From assembly GCF_000473225.1 (NCBI RefSeq), contig NZ_KI421509.1:3304868-3368867 (forward strand): a stretch of DNA of 64,000 nucleotides, in the 5' to 3' direction. Positions 1 to 9,175 of the stretch are shown here, one piece after another. The first letter of the stretch is position 1, and every line of letters starts with the position of its first letter. Source of the stretch: Sedimentitalea nanhaiensis DSM 24252. GTDB taxonomy: Bacteria; Pseudomonadota; Alphaproteobacteria; Rhodobacterales; Rhodobacteraceae. A program made the position numbers and the translations under genes. A model generated the notes under the pieces. It was not told the DNA's origin. It saw only the letters and a program-made list of their open reading frames with translations, and did not search any database.

Positions 1-744
1 GCCTCGGGCCGGTCGGGCGCGGTCAGCCCGGCGGTGATTGTCGGGGTGATCCTGATGGTGGTCGCGACGATCACCTTTGTGGTGTTTATGGAACGCGCCC
101 TGCGCAAGATCCACATTCAGTACCCGCGCCGCCAGGTCGGCATGAAGGTCTATGACGGCGGCTCCAGCCATCTGCCGGTCAAGGTCAACCCGGCGGGCGT
201 GATTCCGGCGATCTTCGCCAGCTCGCTGCTGCTGTTGCCGGTGACGATCTCGGCGTTCAGCCAGGGAACCGCATCGGGTCCGGTGATGTCGTGGCTGCTG
301 GCCAATTTTGGTCCCGGTCAGCCGCTGTACCTGCTGTTCTTCGTCAGCATGATCGTGTTCTTCGCCTATTTCTATACGTTCAACGTGTCGTTCAAGCCCG
401 ATGAGGTGGCCGACAACCTGAAAAACCAGAACGGGTTTGTGCCGGGTATTCGTCCGGGCAAGAAAACGGCGGAATATCTGGAATATGTGGTCAACCGGGT
501 TCTGGTGCTGGGGTCGGCCTATCTGGCGGCTGTCTGTCTGCTGCCGGAAATCCTGCGCGGGCAATTCGCCATTCCGTTCTATTTCGGCGGCACATCGGTG
601 CTGATCGTGGTCAGCGTGACGATGGATACGATCCAGCAGGCGCAGAGCCATCTGTTGGCGCATCAGTATGAAGGTCTGATCGAAAAGTCGCAGCTGCGCG
701 GCAAATCCAAGAAACGCACCAAGCGGGGACCAGCGCGCAGATGA
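1..744 (+). CDS. secY: Protein translocase subunit SecY, C-terminal part (5' end outside window)
   Basis: SecY forms the inner-membrane channel of the general secretion pathway with SecE and SecG. The reading frame is open from base 1, so the gene starts upstream of the window and about 247 C-terminal residues are present. Five strongly hydrophobic segments are visible, matching TM6-TM10, with the cytoplasmic loop YPRRQVG after the first and the loop containing [20 protein letters not shown] before the fourth. The C-terminus is a very basic tail ([13 protein letters not shown]). Its stop overlaps the adk start by four bases (ATGA), the usual secY-adk coupling. Confidence 0.97.
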   Translation, partial: ASGRSGAVSPAVIVGVILMVVATITFVVFMERALRKIHIQYPRRQVGMKVYDGGSSHLPVKVNPAGVIPAIFASSLLLLPVTISAFSQGTASGPVMSWLLANFGPGQPLYLLFFVSMIVFFAYFYTFNVSFKPDEVADNLKNQNGFVPGIRPGKKTAEYLEYVVNRVLVLGSAYLAAVCLLPEILRGQFAIPFYFGGTSVLIVVSVTMDTIQQAQSHLLAHQYEGLIEKSQLRGKSKKRTKRGPARR

Positions 745-1385
745 ACATCATTCTGTTGGGACCGCCGGGGGCGGGCAAAGGCACCCAGGCCCGTCATCTG
801 GTCGACACCCGCGGCATGGTGCAGCTGAGTACCGGCGACATGCTGCGCGAGGCCAAGGACAGCGGCACCGAGATGGGCCAGCGCGTCGCGGCGGTGATGG
901 CACGCGGCGAATTGGTCACCGACGAGATCGTGATCGGCCTGATCCGCGAAAAGCTGGAGTCCGGTGGCGGGTCGGGGTTCATTTTCGATGGTTTCCCACG
1001 CACGCTGGCACAGGCAGATGCCCTGAACGCGCTGTTGCAGTCCACCGGTCACAAGCTCGATGCGGTGATCGAGATGGCGGTGGATGACGCCGCGCTTGTG
1101 GCGCGGATCACCGCGCGGTCGACCTGTGGCGCCTGCGGCGAGGTCTATAACGACCTGACCAAACCGCAGCCCGCGGATGGCAAATGCAGCAACTGCGGCG
1201 CCAGCGATTTTCGCCGCCGCGCGGATGACAACGAGGACAGCCTGAAAACCCGGCTGATGGAATATTACAAGAAAACCTCGCCGCTGATCGGGTACTATTA
1301 TGCCAAGGGACAGCTTTTCACCGTTGACGGGCTGGGCGATATCGACGCCGTCCAAAGTGAAATCGCGGGCGTCCTGAAGCAATAG
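741..1385 (+). CDS. adk: Adenylate kinase (zinc-lid type)
   Basis: Interconverts ATP + AMP and 2 ADP in the cytoplasm. The 214-residue length is that of a long-type bacterial enzyme. The P-loop GPPGAGKGT lies at residues 7-15, the AMP-site motif [11 protein letters not shown] around 82-92. The lid carries four cysteines (C129, C132, C149, C152) in a CxxC...CxxC arrangement, so it should bind structural zinc, unlike the zinc-free E. coli lid. The start overlaps the secY stop. Downstream the operon is interrupted by a 545 bp gap before rpsM. Confidence 0.98.
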   Translation: MNIILLGPPGAGKGTQARHLVDTRGMVQLSTGDMLREAKDSGTEMGQRVAAVMARGELVTDEIVIGLIREKLESGGGSGFIFDGFPRTLAQADALNALLQSTGHKLDAVIEMAVDDAALVARITARSTCGACGEVYNDLTKPQPADGKCSNCGASDFRRRADDNEDSLKTRLMEYYKKTSPLIGYYYAKGQLFTVDGLGDIDAVQSEIAGVLKQ

Positions 1386-1930
1386 ATCCTGTCGGTCGGG
1401 CGGTCTCGGGCGGTCGGAGGGACCGCAGGCCAGACCTCAGACGCTTTGTGCACCAGCCGGGCTGGCACGATATCGGCGGATCGCGATAGGCACGGCAAAA
1501 TAGCCACGCACGACTTCGTTTGTCAAAAGCGGCTCGGGGCAAACAGCCGGTATGAACCCGCCGTGAGCAGGGAAATCTGCGACGTGGGTTTCGTCCCTAT
1601 GCCGCTGTGGTGCAACGTCTTTGCGGTGTTCGCATCCGGTGGAAAACCAGACACCCCTTGCCGGGATCTGCCATGTCCGATAGCAGAGTCCGCGGCGGAT
1701 TTTCGGCCCGCGATCACGCTTTTTGCGGGTGCGGCATCCAAGGGGTTGACCTCTGACGTCAATGCCCATATCTCACGCCATCTCGCAAGAGAATCGAATC
1801 CGTGCGCCGTCTGTCCTGGCGTGCGGGACCACCTCATGGAATGCTGAGTCCGCTGGCGGCACTGCCAAGGCTAAGCGTTGTGAAAAAAGGGTCTGGCGCT
1901 ACGGACCCGCAACGAAAAGGAAAGTGACAC
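1386..1930. other. 545 bp gap inside the ribosomal protein operon
   Basis: No recognisable gene is present between adk and rpsM. The few open frames here have no family resemblance. A possible promoter is TTGACC at 1746-1751 followed about 15-16 bases later by CATATC/ATATCT, which would give rpsM-rplQ their own transcription start, but this is only a match by eye. A small inverted repeat with CCAGC/GCTGG arms lies at 1449-1468. Confidence 0.5.
1746..1773 (+). promoter_or_regulatory. Possible sigma70-type promoter upstream of rpsM
   Basis: TTGACC at 1746 matches five of six consensus -35 bases. A weak -10 (ATATCT) starts 16 bases after it. The position, about 160 bases before rpsM and inside a long gap, fits a leader for the rpsM-rpsK-rpoA-rplQ unit. 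The match is weak and based on sequence only. Confidence 0.3.
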
Positions 1931-2299
1931 GTGGCACGTATTGCCGGCGTAAACATCCCGACTGCCAAGCGGGTACCAATCGCCCTGACCTATATCACCG
2001 GAATCGGCAACACCACCGCCAAGACCATTTGCGAGGCCGTGGGCATCGACCTGTCCCGTCGCGTCAATGAACTGAGCGACAGCGAAGTTTTGCAGATCCG
2101 CGAATACATCGACGCCAATTGCAACGTCGAAGGCGACCTGCGTCGTGAAACGCAGATGAACATCAAGCGTCTGATGGACCTGGGCTGCTATCGCGGTCTG
2201 CGTCATCGTCGTAACCTGCCTGTCCGTGGACAGCGGACCCACACCAACGCTCGCACCCGCAAAGGCCCTGCAAAGGCCATTGCCGGCAAGAAGAAATAG
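1931..2299 (+). CDS. rpsM: 30S ribosomal protein S13
   Basis: Head protein of the small subunit, contacting S19, 16S rRNA and the bridge to the 50S subunit. The 122-residue product has the canonical N-terminus ARIAGVNIP, the internal [11 protein letters not shown] segment and the basic C-terminal tail [17 protein letters not shown]. The start is GTG at 1931, chosen because it gives exactly the family N-terminus and is preceded by an AAAAGGAAAG ribosome-binding site at about 1914-1923. rpsK follows 12 bases after the stop. Confidence 0.98.
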   Translation: MARIAGVNIPTAKRVPIALTYITGIGNTTAKTICEAVGIDLSRRVNELSDSEVLQIREYIDANCNVEGDLRRETQMNIKRLMDLGCYRGLRHRRNLPVRGQRTHTNARTRKGPAKAIAGKKK

Positions 2300-2311
2300 G
2301 GGGTCTGATCC

Positions 2312-2701
2312 ATGGCACGCGAAAAGACACGCACCAAGAAAAAAGAGCGCAAGAACATCGCCGCCGGTGTGGCGCATGTGAACAGCAGCTTCAACAACAC
2401 CAAGATCCTGATCTCGGACGTTCAAGGCAACGCGATTGCCTGGTCGTCTGCGGGCACCATGGGCTTTAAGGGATCGCGCAAATCGACCCCCTATGCCGCC
2501 CAGATGGCTGCAGAAGATGCGGGCAAAAAGGCCCAGGATCACGGCGTGAAAACGCTGGAAGTCGAAGTGCAGGGTCCCGGTTCGGGCCGCGAGAGTGCGT
2601 TGCGCGCGCTGGCGGCTGTCGGGTTCAACATCACTTCGATCCGCGACGTCACGCCGATGGCGCACAACGGTTGCCGCCCACCGAAGCGCCGCCGCGTCTA
2701 A
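2312..2701 (+). CDS. rpsK: 30S ribosomal protein S11
   Basis: Platform protein of the 30S subunit near the mRNA exit channel. The 129-residue protein shows the family blocks [36 protein letters not shown] and the conserved C-terminus [18 protein letters not shown]. It lies between rpsM and rpoA in the standard order. A GGGGGTCTG stretch ahead of the ATG is a reasonable ribosome-binding site. Confidence 0.98.
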   Translation: MAREKTRTKKKERKNIAAGVAHVNSSFNNTKILISDVQGNAIAWSSAGTMGFKGSRKSTPYAAQMAAEDAGKKAQDHGVKTLEVEVQGPGSGRESALRALAAVGFNITSIRDVTPMAHNGCRPPKRRRV

Positions 2702-2714
2702 GGACTGATTATCG

Positions 2715-2748
2715 TACTGGGGTCGCGTGTATTCGCACGGCCCCAGTA
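2715..2748 (+). promoter_or_regulatory. Strong hairpin between rpsK and rpoA
   Basis: TACTGGGG at 2715-2722 pairs with CCCCAGTA at 2741-2748, and the interior (TCGCGTG / CGCACGG) pairs further around a TATT loop. There is no U-tract after it, so it is more likely an RNA-processing, stability or attenuation element within the operon than a full terminator. Confidence 0.55.
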
Positions 2749-2819
2749 TGGCGTTTGTTGAAACCTCGGGCGCTTGCATCTGATTTGGTCATGGGGTGCA
2801 CGCAGGAATGGAGGGACAC

Positions 2820-3836
2820 ATGATCCACAAAAATTGGGCAGAGCTGATCAAACCGACTCAGCTGGACGTGAAACCGGGTAATGATCCCGCGCGTCAGGCC
2901 ACCGTCATCGCCGAACCGCTGGAACGCGGCTTTGGCCTGACGCTGGGCAACGCCTTGCGCCGTATCCTGATGAGCAGCCTGCAGGGCGCTGCAATCACCT
3001 CGGTACAGATCGACAACGTTCTGCACGAGTTTTCCAGCGTTGCCGGTGTGCGTGAAGACGTGACCGACATCATCCTGAACCTCAAGGGCGTCAGCCTGCG
3101 GATGGAAGTCGAAGGCCCCAAGCGCCTGTCGATTCAGGCCAAGGGTCCGGCGGTCGTGACCGCTGGCGACATCTCTGAATCCTCCGGGATCGAGGTTCTG
3201 AACCGCGATCACGTCATCTGTCACCTGGACGATGGGGCCGATCTGTTCATCGAACTGACCGTGAACACCGGCAAGGGCTATGTCTCGGCTGAAAAGAACA
3301 AGCCCGAGGATGCTCCCATCGGTCTGATCCCGATCGACGCGATCTATTCGCCGGTCAAACGGGTCAGCTATGACGTGCAGCCCACCCGTGAAGGTCAGGT
3401 TCTGGACTATGACAAGCTGACAATGAAGATCGTCACCGATGGGTCGCTGACCCCGGACGATGCGGTGGCGTTCGCCGCGCGCATTCTTCAGGATCAGCTG
3501 AGCATCTTTGTCAACTTCGACGAGCCGGAAAGCGCGTCGCGTCAGGATGACGATGACGGTCTGGAATTCAACCCGCTGCTGTTGAAGAAGGTCGACGAGC
3601 TGGAACTGTCTGTGCGCTCGGCCAACTGTCTGAAGAACGACAACATCGTGTATATCGGCGATCTGATCCAGAAAACCGAAGCCGAAATGCTGCGCACGCC
3701 GAACTTTGGCCGCAAGTCCCTGAACGAGATCAAGGAAGTGCTGTCGGGCATGGGGCTGCATCTGGGGATGGATGTCGAAGACTGGCCGCCAGACAACATC
3801 GAGGATCTGGCCAAGAAATTCGAAGACGCGTTCTAA
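2820..3836 (+). CDS. rpoA: DNA-directed RNA polymerase subunit alpha
   Basis: Assembles the RNA polymerase core and contacts UP elements and activators through its C-terminal domain. The 338-residue product has the N-terminal assembly domain ([20 protein letters not shown] about residues 26-45) and the C-terminal helix-hairpin domain with [18 protein letters not shown]. The ATG at 2820 is preferred over a GTG at 2796 because GGAGGG lies at the right distance before it (2810-2815) and the product begins MIHKNW, the usual start in related bacteria. Confidence 0.98.
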   Translation: MIHKNWAELIKPTQLDVKPGNDPARQATVIAEPLERGFGLTLGNALRRILMSSLQGAAITSVQIDNVLHEFSSVAGVREDVTDIILNLKGVSLRMEVEGPKRLSIQAKGPAVVTAGDISESSGIEVLNRDHVICHLDDGADLFIELTVNTGKGYVSAEKNKPEDAPIGLIPIDAIYSPVKRVSYDVQPTREGQVLDYDKLTMKIVTDGSLTPDDAVAFAARILQDQLSIFVNFDEPESASRQDDDDGLEFNPLLLKKVDELELSVRSANCLKNDNIVYIGDLIQKTEAEMLRTPNFGRKSLNEIKEVLSGMGLHLGMDVEDWPPDNIEDLAKKFEDAF

Positions 3837-3896
3837 GGCGCGTCTTCGCCAATGCCCGCGCAGGCGGGGACATCCGGGCGTTGATGCCCCAACAGA

Positions 3897-3918
3897 GCCC
3901 CTGACACGCATCAGGGGC
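3897..3918 (+). promoter_or_regulatory. Hairpin between rpoA and rplQ
   Basis: GCCCCTGA (3897-3904) and TCAGGGGC (3911-3918) form an 8 bp perfect stem with a 6-base loop. No U-tract follows. It may tune rplQ expression or mark a processing site. Confidence 0.45.
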
Positions 3919-3953
3919 CGTACAAAGTATAAACCTGTAGAAGGAAGTTGAAA

Positions 3954-4373
3954 ATGCGTCACGCACGTGGTTACCGCCGCCTGAACCGGACACATGAACA
4001 CCGCAAAGCGTTGTTCTCGAACATGGCCGGTTCGCTGATCGAACATGAGCAGATCAAGACGACCTTGCCCAAGGCCAAGGAATTGCGCCCAATCATCGAA
4101 AAGATGATCACCCTGGCAAAACGCGGCGATCTGCATGCCCGCCGTCAGGCGGCCAGCAAGCTGAAAGAAGACAAGGACGTCGCCAAGCTGTTCGACGTTC
4201 TGGGTCCGCGCTATAAGGATCGTCAGGGCGGCTATGTCCGGGTTCTGAAGGCGGGTTTCCGCTATGGGGACATGGCGCCGATGGCGATCATCGAATTCGT
4301 CGATCGCGATCGCGATGCCAAGGGTGCCGCTGACAAGGCCCGCGAAGCGACCGAAGAGGCCGCAGACGAATAA
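3954..4373 (+). CDS. rplQ: 50S ribosomal protein L17
   Basis: Large-subunit protein near the polypeptide exit region. The 139-residue product starts [17 protein letters not shown] and contains [20 protein letters not shown], both diagnostic of L17. A C-terminal acidic/alanine-rich extension ([19 protein letters not shown]) is typical of alphaproteobacterial L17. The ATG at 3954 is chosen over a TTG two codons upstream, with AAGGAAG at 3941-3947 as ribosome-binding site. It is the last gene of the operon and is followed by a terminator. Confidence 0.97.
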   Translation: MRHARGYRRLNRTHEHRKALFSNMAGSLIEHEQIKTTLPKAKELRPIIEKMITLAKRGDLHARRQAASKLKEDKDVAKLFDVLGPRYKDRQGGYVRVLKAGFRYGDMAPMAIIEFVDRDRDAKGAADKAREATEEAADE

Positions 4374-4398
4374 GGCATCCCGCCGTTAGGCCGATGTT

Positions 4399-4431
4399 CG
4401 AACCCCGCCGGGACCGGCGGGGGTTTTTTTG
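4399..4431 (+). terminator. Rho-independent terminator of the ribosomal operon
   Basis: AACCCCGCCG and CGGCGGGGGTT form a GC-rich stem around a GGAC loop, followed directly by a run of seven T. It lies 25 bases after the rplQ stop. Confidence 0.9.
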
Positions 4432-4458
4432 TTGCGCTGAATCGCGTAATGTACGGAC

Positions 4459-4872
4459 ATGAACAGCGCATCCGACGCCGGGTATTCCGGGACGCCCTTG
4501 ATCCGGAAGCTGGGGTTCAGGTCCGGCTGGCATGTCCGGGTGTCAAACGCGCCAAAGCGGTATGACGATCTGCTGGGAGCCGGGCACGGCGTGGTGCTGG
4601 ATCATTCAGGCGGGCAAGCCGCTTATGACGCGGCGCACCTGTTTCTGCGCGACACCGACGGGATCGCCACGGTGGCGATGCGGGGTATCGAGAGGCTGAA
4701 ACCCGGCGGCATGTTGTGGCTCTCCTGGGCCAAGAAATCCTCTGCGCTGCATGTCGGAGTGACCGAAGATGCCTTGCGCGCAGCCGTGCTGCCTCTGGGC
4801 TGGGTGGATGTAAAGGTCTGCGCCGTGGATGCGGATTGGTCCGGGCTGAAATTTCTCAGACGCCGCCGCTGA
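4459..4872 (+). CDS. DUF3052-family protein
   Basis: 137-residue soluble protein of unknown function. The layout GYSGTPLIRKLGF, an N-terminal VSNAPKRYDDLLG segment, MLWLSWAKKSS in the middle and VDVKVCAVDADWSGLKFLRR at the end matches the DUF3052 family, whose fold resembles a small methyltransferase-like domain without a known reaction. It starts 27 bases after the operon terminator and ends 62 bases before the HtrA-type protease gene; nothing in the sequence links the two functionally. Confidence 0.75.
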   Translation: MNSASDAGYSGTPLIRKLGFRSGWHVRVSNAPKRYDDLLGAGHGVVLDHSGGQAAYDAAHLFLRDTDGIATVAMRGIERLKPGGMLWLSWAKKSSALHVGVTEDALRAAVLPLGWVDVKVCAVDADWSGLKFLRRRR

Positions 4873-4934
4873 TCCGCGGCGCTTGCATTTCCCTGGTCTG
4901 GCTCGCATATCAGGGCAAAAAGGTGAGGCCCCGA

Positions 4935-6317
4935 ATGATCCGTTCCCTGCTGTTGTTTCTGACATTGACGGTTTCCCTGCCGGTTCAGGCCGAGACCCGC
5001 ATTCCGCAATCCCGGACCGAGATTTCGCTGGGGTTTGCGCCTCTGGTCAAACAGGCCGCTCCGGCGGTGGTGAACATCTATGCCCGCCGCGTGGTCGAGG
5101 CGCGCCAGACCCCGTTCATGAACGATCCGTTTTTCGAGGATTTCTTTCGCAGTTTTGCCAACCCGCAGCCGCGGGTTCAGAACTCGCTGGGGTCGGGGGT
5201 GATCCTGTCGGCGGATGGGATCGTGGTGTCGAATTATCATGTCGTGGGCATGGCGACCGACATTCGTGTGGTGCTGACGGATCGGCGGGAATATTCGGCG
5301 CGGGTGCTTCTGGGCGATCGGGAAAGCGATCTGGCGATCCTGCAACTGGAGCAGGCCGAAGACCTGCCCTACCTGACCCTGCGCGATTCCGATCAGGTCG
5401 AGGTCGGCGAACTGGCCATGGCCATCGGCAACCCGTTTGGCGTCGGGCAGACCGTCACCAGCGGCATCGTGTCCGGGCTGGCGCGCTCCGGCGCGGCCAC
5501 CGGGCAGGCGCGGGGTTATTTCATCCAGACCGATGCGGCGATCAACCCGGGCAACTCGGGCGGGGCGCTGATTGACGTGAACGGCGATCTGATTGGCATC
5601 AACACCTCGATCCTCAGCCGCTCGGGCGGCTCCAACGGCATCGGGTTCGCCATCCCGGCCAGGCTGGTGGCCGAATTCGTGCATCAGGCGCGGGCGGGCA
5701 ATGACCGGTTCGAACGCCCCTGGGCGGGCATGTCCGGGCAGCCGGTGAATTCGGATCTGGCCGAATCGCTGGGGTTGGCGGTGCCCGATGGCATCGTGAT
5801 TTCCGATCTGCACCCGTCCAGCCCGTTTGCGCAGGCGGGCATGACCGTCGGCGACGTGATCACCCATGTGGGCGGGCAGCCGGTGAATTCACCGCAGGAA
5901 ATGCTGTTTCGCATGACCGTGGCCGGGATCGGCGAGACGGCGCAGGTCCGCTGGATGCGCGATTCCGAGCAACGCGACAGCACGGTGACGATGCTGGCCG
6001 CCCCGGACGAGCCTCCGGCGCAGGAAATCACCCTGGGCAAAGGTACGGTGCTGCCGGATCTGACCGTGGCGCGGGCCAACCCGGCGGTGATTGCCCGGTT
6101 CGGCCTGTCGCTGACCACGCAGGGGGTGCTGGTGACCGATCCCGGCCCGTTGGGGGCGCGCGTGGGGCTGGAGACGGGTGACGTGATCCGCGCGATCAAC
6201 GGCGACGAAATGCACACCAGCGGCGACGTCAAGGCGGCGCTGACCCGGCCCGGGCGCACGGTCAGCCTGGACTTGCTGCGCCGGGGCCAGCGGCTGGGCC
6301 TTCGGTTCCGGCTGTAG
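4935..6317 (+). CDS. Periplasmic serine protease, DegP/HtrA (Do) family
   Basis: Quality-control protease/chaperone of the periplasm. The 460-residue product starts with a signal peptide (MIRSLLLFLTLTVSLPVQA). The trypsin-like domain has the triad H102 (SNYHVVG), D132 (RESDLAIL) and S208 (NPGNSGGAL). Two PDZ domains follow, at about residues 250-345 and 370-455. The ATG at 4935 gives a clean signal peptide; longer in-frame starts run into the preceding gene. rarA follows after three bases. DegQ/DegP paralogue identity cannot be fixed from this region alone. Confidence 0.93.
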   Translation: MIRSLLLFLTLTVSLPVQAETRIPQSRTEISLGFAPLVKQAAPAVVNIYARRVVEARQTPFMNDPFFEDFFRSFANPQPRVQNSLGSGVILSADGIVVSNYHVVGMATDIRVVLTDRREYSARVLLGDRESDLAILQLEQAEDLPYLTLRDSDQVEVGELAMAIGNPFGVGQTVTSGIVSGLARSGAATGQARGYFIQTDAAINPGNSGGALIDVNGDLIGINTSILSRSGGSNGIGFAIPARLVAEFVHQARAGNDRFERPWAGMSGQPVNSDLAESLGLAVPDGIVISDLHPSSPFAQAGMTVGDVITHVGGQPVNSPQEMLFRMTVAGIGETAQVRWMRDSEQRDSTVTMLAAPDEPPAQEITLGKGTVLPDLTVARANPAVIARFGLSLTTQGVLVTDPGPLGARVGLETGDVIRAINGDEMHTSGDVKAALTRPGRTVSLDLLRRGQRLGLRFRL

Positions 6318-6320
6318 GCG

Positions 6321-7625
6321 GTGGTGGATCTGTTCGATACCGGGGCGGCCGAACCGTCGCGCAATCGCCCGCTGGCGGATCGGTTGCGGCCCAAATCCCT
6401 GGCCGAGGTGATCGGACAGGGTCAGGTGCTTGGCCCGGAGGCGCCGCTGGGGGCGATGCTGGCGTCAGACAGCCTGAGCAGTCTGGTGTTCTGGGGTCCG
6501 CCCGGCGTGGGTAAGACCACCATCGCACGGCTTCTGGCGGATGAAAGCGATCTGCATTTTGTGCAGATCAGCGCTATTTTCACCGGCGTGCCAGAGCTGA
6601 AAAAGGTGTTCGAGGCGGCAAGGATCCGGCGGCAGAACGGGCAGGGCACGCTGTTGTTCGTCGATGAAATCCACCGTTTCAACAAGGCCCAGCAGGACGG
6701 ATTCCTGCCGCATATGGAAGATGGCACCATCCTGCTGGTGGGGGCGACAACGGAAAACCCCAGTTTCGAGCTGAATGCCGCCCTGCTGAGCCGTGCACAG
6801 GTGTTGGTGCTCGAACGGCTGAACCTGGTCGAGCTGGAGCATCTGACCCAGCGCGCGGAACAGGAACTGGGCCGCACGTTGCCACTGACCGGATCAGCGC
6901 GCGACGCGTTGCAGGAAATGGCCGATGGCGATGGGCGCGCCTTGCTGAATCTGGTCGAGCAGGTTGCGGCCTGGAGCTGCGATGCGCCGCTGGATTCCGA
7001 AGCCCTGGGCAAGCGGCTGATGCGGCGGGCGACCAAATACGACAAGTCGGGCGATGAGCATTACAACCTGATCTCGGCGCTGCACAAATCGGTGCGCGGC
7101 TCGGACCCGGACGCGGCGCTGTATTGGTTTGCCCGGATGCTGACCGGCGGCGAAGATCCGCGATATCTGGCCCGGCGCATCACCCGGATGGCGGTCGAAG
7201 ACATCGGGCTGGCCGATCCGCAGGCCCAGTCGGTGTGCCTGCATGCCTGGGAAACCTATGAACGGCTGGGCAGCCCCGAGGGCGAACTGGCGCTGGCGCA
7301 GGCGGTGACCTATCTGGCGCTGGCACCGAAATCCAACGCCGGATACGCCGGGTTCAAGGCCGCGATGCGATTGGCGAAACAGACTGGCAGCACGCCACCG
7401 CCCAAGCATATCCTGAATGCGCCCACCGGGCTGATGAAGGATCAGGGGTATGGTGCCGGCTATGCCTATGATCACGACGCCGAAGACGGGTTTTCAGGCC
7501 AGAACTATTTCCCCGACGATGTGAAACGCCCGGTTCTGTATGCTCCGGTCGAGCGCGGGTTCGAACGCGAGTTGAAAAAGCGGCTGGATTACTTTGCCAG
7601 GCTGCGGACGCAGCGCCAGGGCTGA
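6321..7625 (+). CDS. rarA: Replication-associated recombination protein A (AAA+ ATPase)
   Basis: RarA/MgsA acts at stalled replication forks with SSB. The 434-residue protein has Walker A (GPPGVGKTT, about 59-67), Walker B (LLFVDEIHRF, about 109-118), sensor-1 (GATTENPSFELN) and the RarA C-terminal tetramerisation region (KSVRGSDPDAALYWFARML). Two consecutive GTG codons, at 6321 and 6324, could start it; 6321 lies three bases after the htrA stop, suggesting translational coupling. Confidence 0.95.
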   Translation: MVDLFDTGAAEPSRNRPLADRLRPKSLAEVIGQGQVLGPEAPLGAMLASDSLSSLVFWGPPGVGKTTIARLLADESDLHFVQISAIFTGVPELKKVFEAARIRRQNGQGTLLFVDEIHRFNKAQQDGFLPHMEDGTILLVGATTENPSFELNAALLSRAQVLVLERLNLVELEHLTQRAEQELGRTLPLTGSARDALQEMADGDGRALLNLVEQVAAWSCDAPLDSEALGKRLMRRATKYDKSGDEHYNLISALHKSVRGSDPDAALYWFARMLTGGEDPRYLARRITRMAVEDIGLADPQAQSVCLHAWETYERLGSPEGELALAQAVTYLALAPKSNAGYAGFKAAMRLAKQTGSTPPPKHILNAPTGLMKDQGYGAGYAYDHDAEDGFSGQNYFPDDVKRPVLYAPVERGFERELKKRLDYFARLRTQRQG

Positions 7626-7650
7626 CGCTCCGCGGTCGCAGGCTTCGCCC

Positions 7651-7740
7651 GCGTGCTGCGGGTCCTTGACTCAGCGCGCGTACCGCAGGTCCTTGACTTA
7701 GCGCGCGTACCGCAGGTCCTTGACTTAGCGCGCGTACCGC
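7651..7740 (+). repeat. 27 bp tandem repeat ahead of crcB
   Basis: Three units of 27 bp begin at 7651, 7678 and 7705. Units two and three are identical, unit one differs at a few bases, and a partial fourth copy starts at 7732. Each unit contains CCTTGACT. Being 27 bp long, the repeat keeps frame and would encode the nonapeptide VPQVLDLAR, in frame with crcB if a GTG at 7653 were used. Confidence 0.85.
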
Positions 7741-7754
7741 GCGACATCCCGCCC

Positions 7755-8135
7755 ATGATAACAACAGTATCCCTTGTGGCGTTTGGCGGCGCGATCGGTG
7801 CGGCGTTGCGATACCTGACCGGTATCGGCGTGCTGCGGCTGTTCGGCCATCATGACTTTCCGCTCGCAATCATCACCGTCAACGTGATCGGGTCGTTTCT
7901 GATGGGGGTTTTTGTGGTGCTGGCGGCGCATCGCGGGCTGACCCATTACAGCCCCTTCGTGATGACCGGCCTGCTCGGCGGGTTCACCACGTTTTCGGCC
8001 TTTTCGCTGGAAACCATGACATTGGTCGAGCGCGGCCAGACCGCGCAGGCAGGGCTGTACATCCTGTTGTCGGTGGGGTTGTCGGTCGGAGCGCTGGCAC
8101 TGGGTCTGATCGCAACAAGGGAGATACTGGCATGA
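7755..8135 (+). CDS. crcB: Fluoride-specific ion channel FluC/CrcB
   Basis: Small four-helix membrane protein that dimerises to export fluoride. The 126-residue product has the GGAIGAALRY motif (11-20), the conserved pore asparagine region TVNVIGSF (41-48) and GGFTTFSAFS (75-84) with the paired phenylalanines of the fluoride pathway. The ATG at 7755 gives the usual N-terminus; a GTG at 7653 would add about 34 residues of repeat-encoded peptide. No fluoride riboswitch was recognised upstream. The stop overlaps rluC by ATGA. Confidence 0.93.
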   Translation: MITTVSLVAFGGAIGAALRYLTGIGVLRLFGHHDFPLAIITVNVIGSFLMGVFVVLAAHRGLTHYSPFVMTGLLGGFTTFSAFSLETMTLVERGQTAQAGLYILLSVGLSVGALALGLIATREILA

Positions 8136-9175
8136 GCGGTGTGCAAACCATCACGGTCGAGGACGCGGACGCCGATCAGAGGCTGGACCGCTGGTTGCGC
8201 CGCCTGTTGCCGCATGTCAGCCAGGGGCGCATTGAAAAGATGTGCCGCAAGGGCGAACTGCGCGTCGATGGCGGGCGGGTCAAACCCGCAACCCGCGTAA
8301 CGGCCGGGCAAAAGGTGCGCATTCCGCCGCTGCCCGACAGCGAACATCGCCCCGCGCCGCTGCAAACGCGGATTTCGGAGGCGGACAGCAAGATGATGCA
8401 GGCCTGCGTGATCTATCGTGACGATCACGTGATCGCGCTGAACAAGCCCGCCGGGCTGGCGGTGCAGGGCGGCAGCGGACAGAGCCGCCATGTGGACGGG
8501 CTGTCGGATGCGCTGCGCTTTGGATTAGACGAAAAACCCCGCCTCGTGCACCGGCTGGACAAGGACACCTCGGGGGTTCTGCTGCTGGCGCGCACGCGCG
8601 AGGCGGCCAAGGGGCTGACGGCGGCGTTCCGTCACCGCAACACCCGCAAGATCTATTGGGCGCTGGTCGCCGGGGTGCCGACGCCCTATCTGGGCGAGAT
8701 CAAGACCGGGCTGGTCAAGGCCATGGGCCACGGAGGTCAGGGCGAGGGCGAAAAGATGATCGCCGTCGATCCGTCCGAGATCGACCAGACGCCGGGCGCG
8801 AAACGGGCGCATACCTATTACGCCACCCTGTACCGGGTGGCCGGGCGGGCCTCGTGGGTGGCGATGGAGCCGGTGACCGGCCGCACCCATCAGCTGCGCG
8901 CGCATATGGCCGGTATCGGGCATCCGATCGTGGGCGATGGCAAATATGGCGGGTCGGGTCAGGACAACCAGGGTGACGGCTGGGGCGCGCAACTGGGCGG
9001 GATCATCAGCAAGAAACTGCATCTGCACGCCCGCAGCCTGCAATTCGAACATCCCGTCACGCGCAAGCCGGTGTCGATCACCGCATCGTTGCCGGATCAC
9101 ATGAAAGCCAGCTGGGACACCTTTGGCTGGACCGAGGATCTGGCCGCCGACGATCCGTTCGAAACACTGCAATGA
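8132..9175 (+). CDS. RluC/RluD-family 23S rRNA pseudouridine synthase
   Basis: Isomerises uridine to pseudouridine in large-subunit rRNA. The 347-residue protein has an N-terminal S4 RNA-binding domain (about 15-75) and a catalytic domain whose motif HRLDKDTSG carries the nucleophile D143. GRTHQLRAHM and the late KKLHLHARSL segment are also typical. RluC-like rather than RluD-like substrate choice (positions 955/2504/2580) is inferred only from general similarity. It overlaps crcB and the following HAD gene by ATGA. Confidence 0.92.
   Translation: MSGVQTITVEDADADQRLDRWLRRLLPHVSQGRIEKMCRKGELRVDGGRVKPATRVTAGQKVRIPPLPDSEHRPAPLQTRISEADSKMMQACVIYRDDHVIALNKPAGLAVQGGSGQSRHVDGLSDALRFGLDEKPRLVHRLDKDTSGVLLLARTREAAKGLTAAFRHRNTRKIYWALVAGVPTPYLGEIKTGLVKAMGHGGQGEGEKMIAVDPSEIDQTPGAKRAHTYYATLYRVAGRASWVAMEPVTGRTHQLRAHMAGIGHPIVGDGKYGGSGQDNQGDGWGAQLGGIISKKLHLHARSLQFEHPVTRKPVSITASLPDHMKASWDTFGWTEDLAADDPFETLQ

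Noticed and set aside
1446..1847. A 133-codon frame in the adk-rpsM gap
   Set aside because: No ribosome-binding site, no recognisable domain and overlapping frames of similar length on the other strand.
4623..5867. A 414-codon minus-strand frame
   Set aside because: It is antisense to the DUF3052 and HtrA genes and has no family resemblance; typical of GC-rich DNA.
7651..7740. CRISPR-like array
   Set aside because: The 27 bp units are contiguous with no spacers, so it is a simple tandem repeat.
7626..7754. Fluoride riboswitch upstream of crcB
   Set aside because: No crcB-motif pseudoknot sequence was recognised; the region is taken up by tandem repeats.
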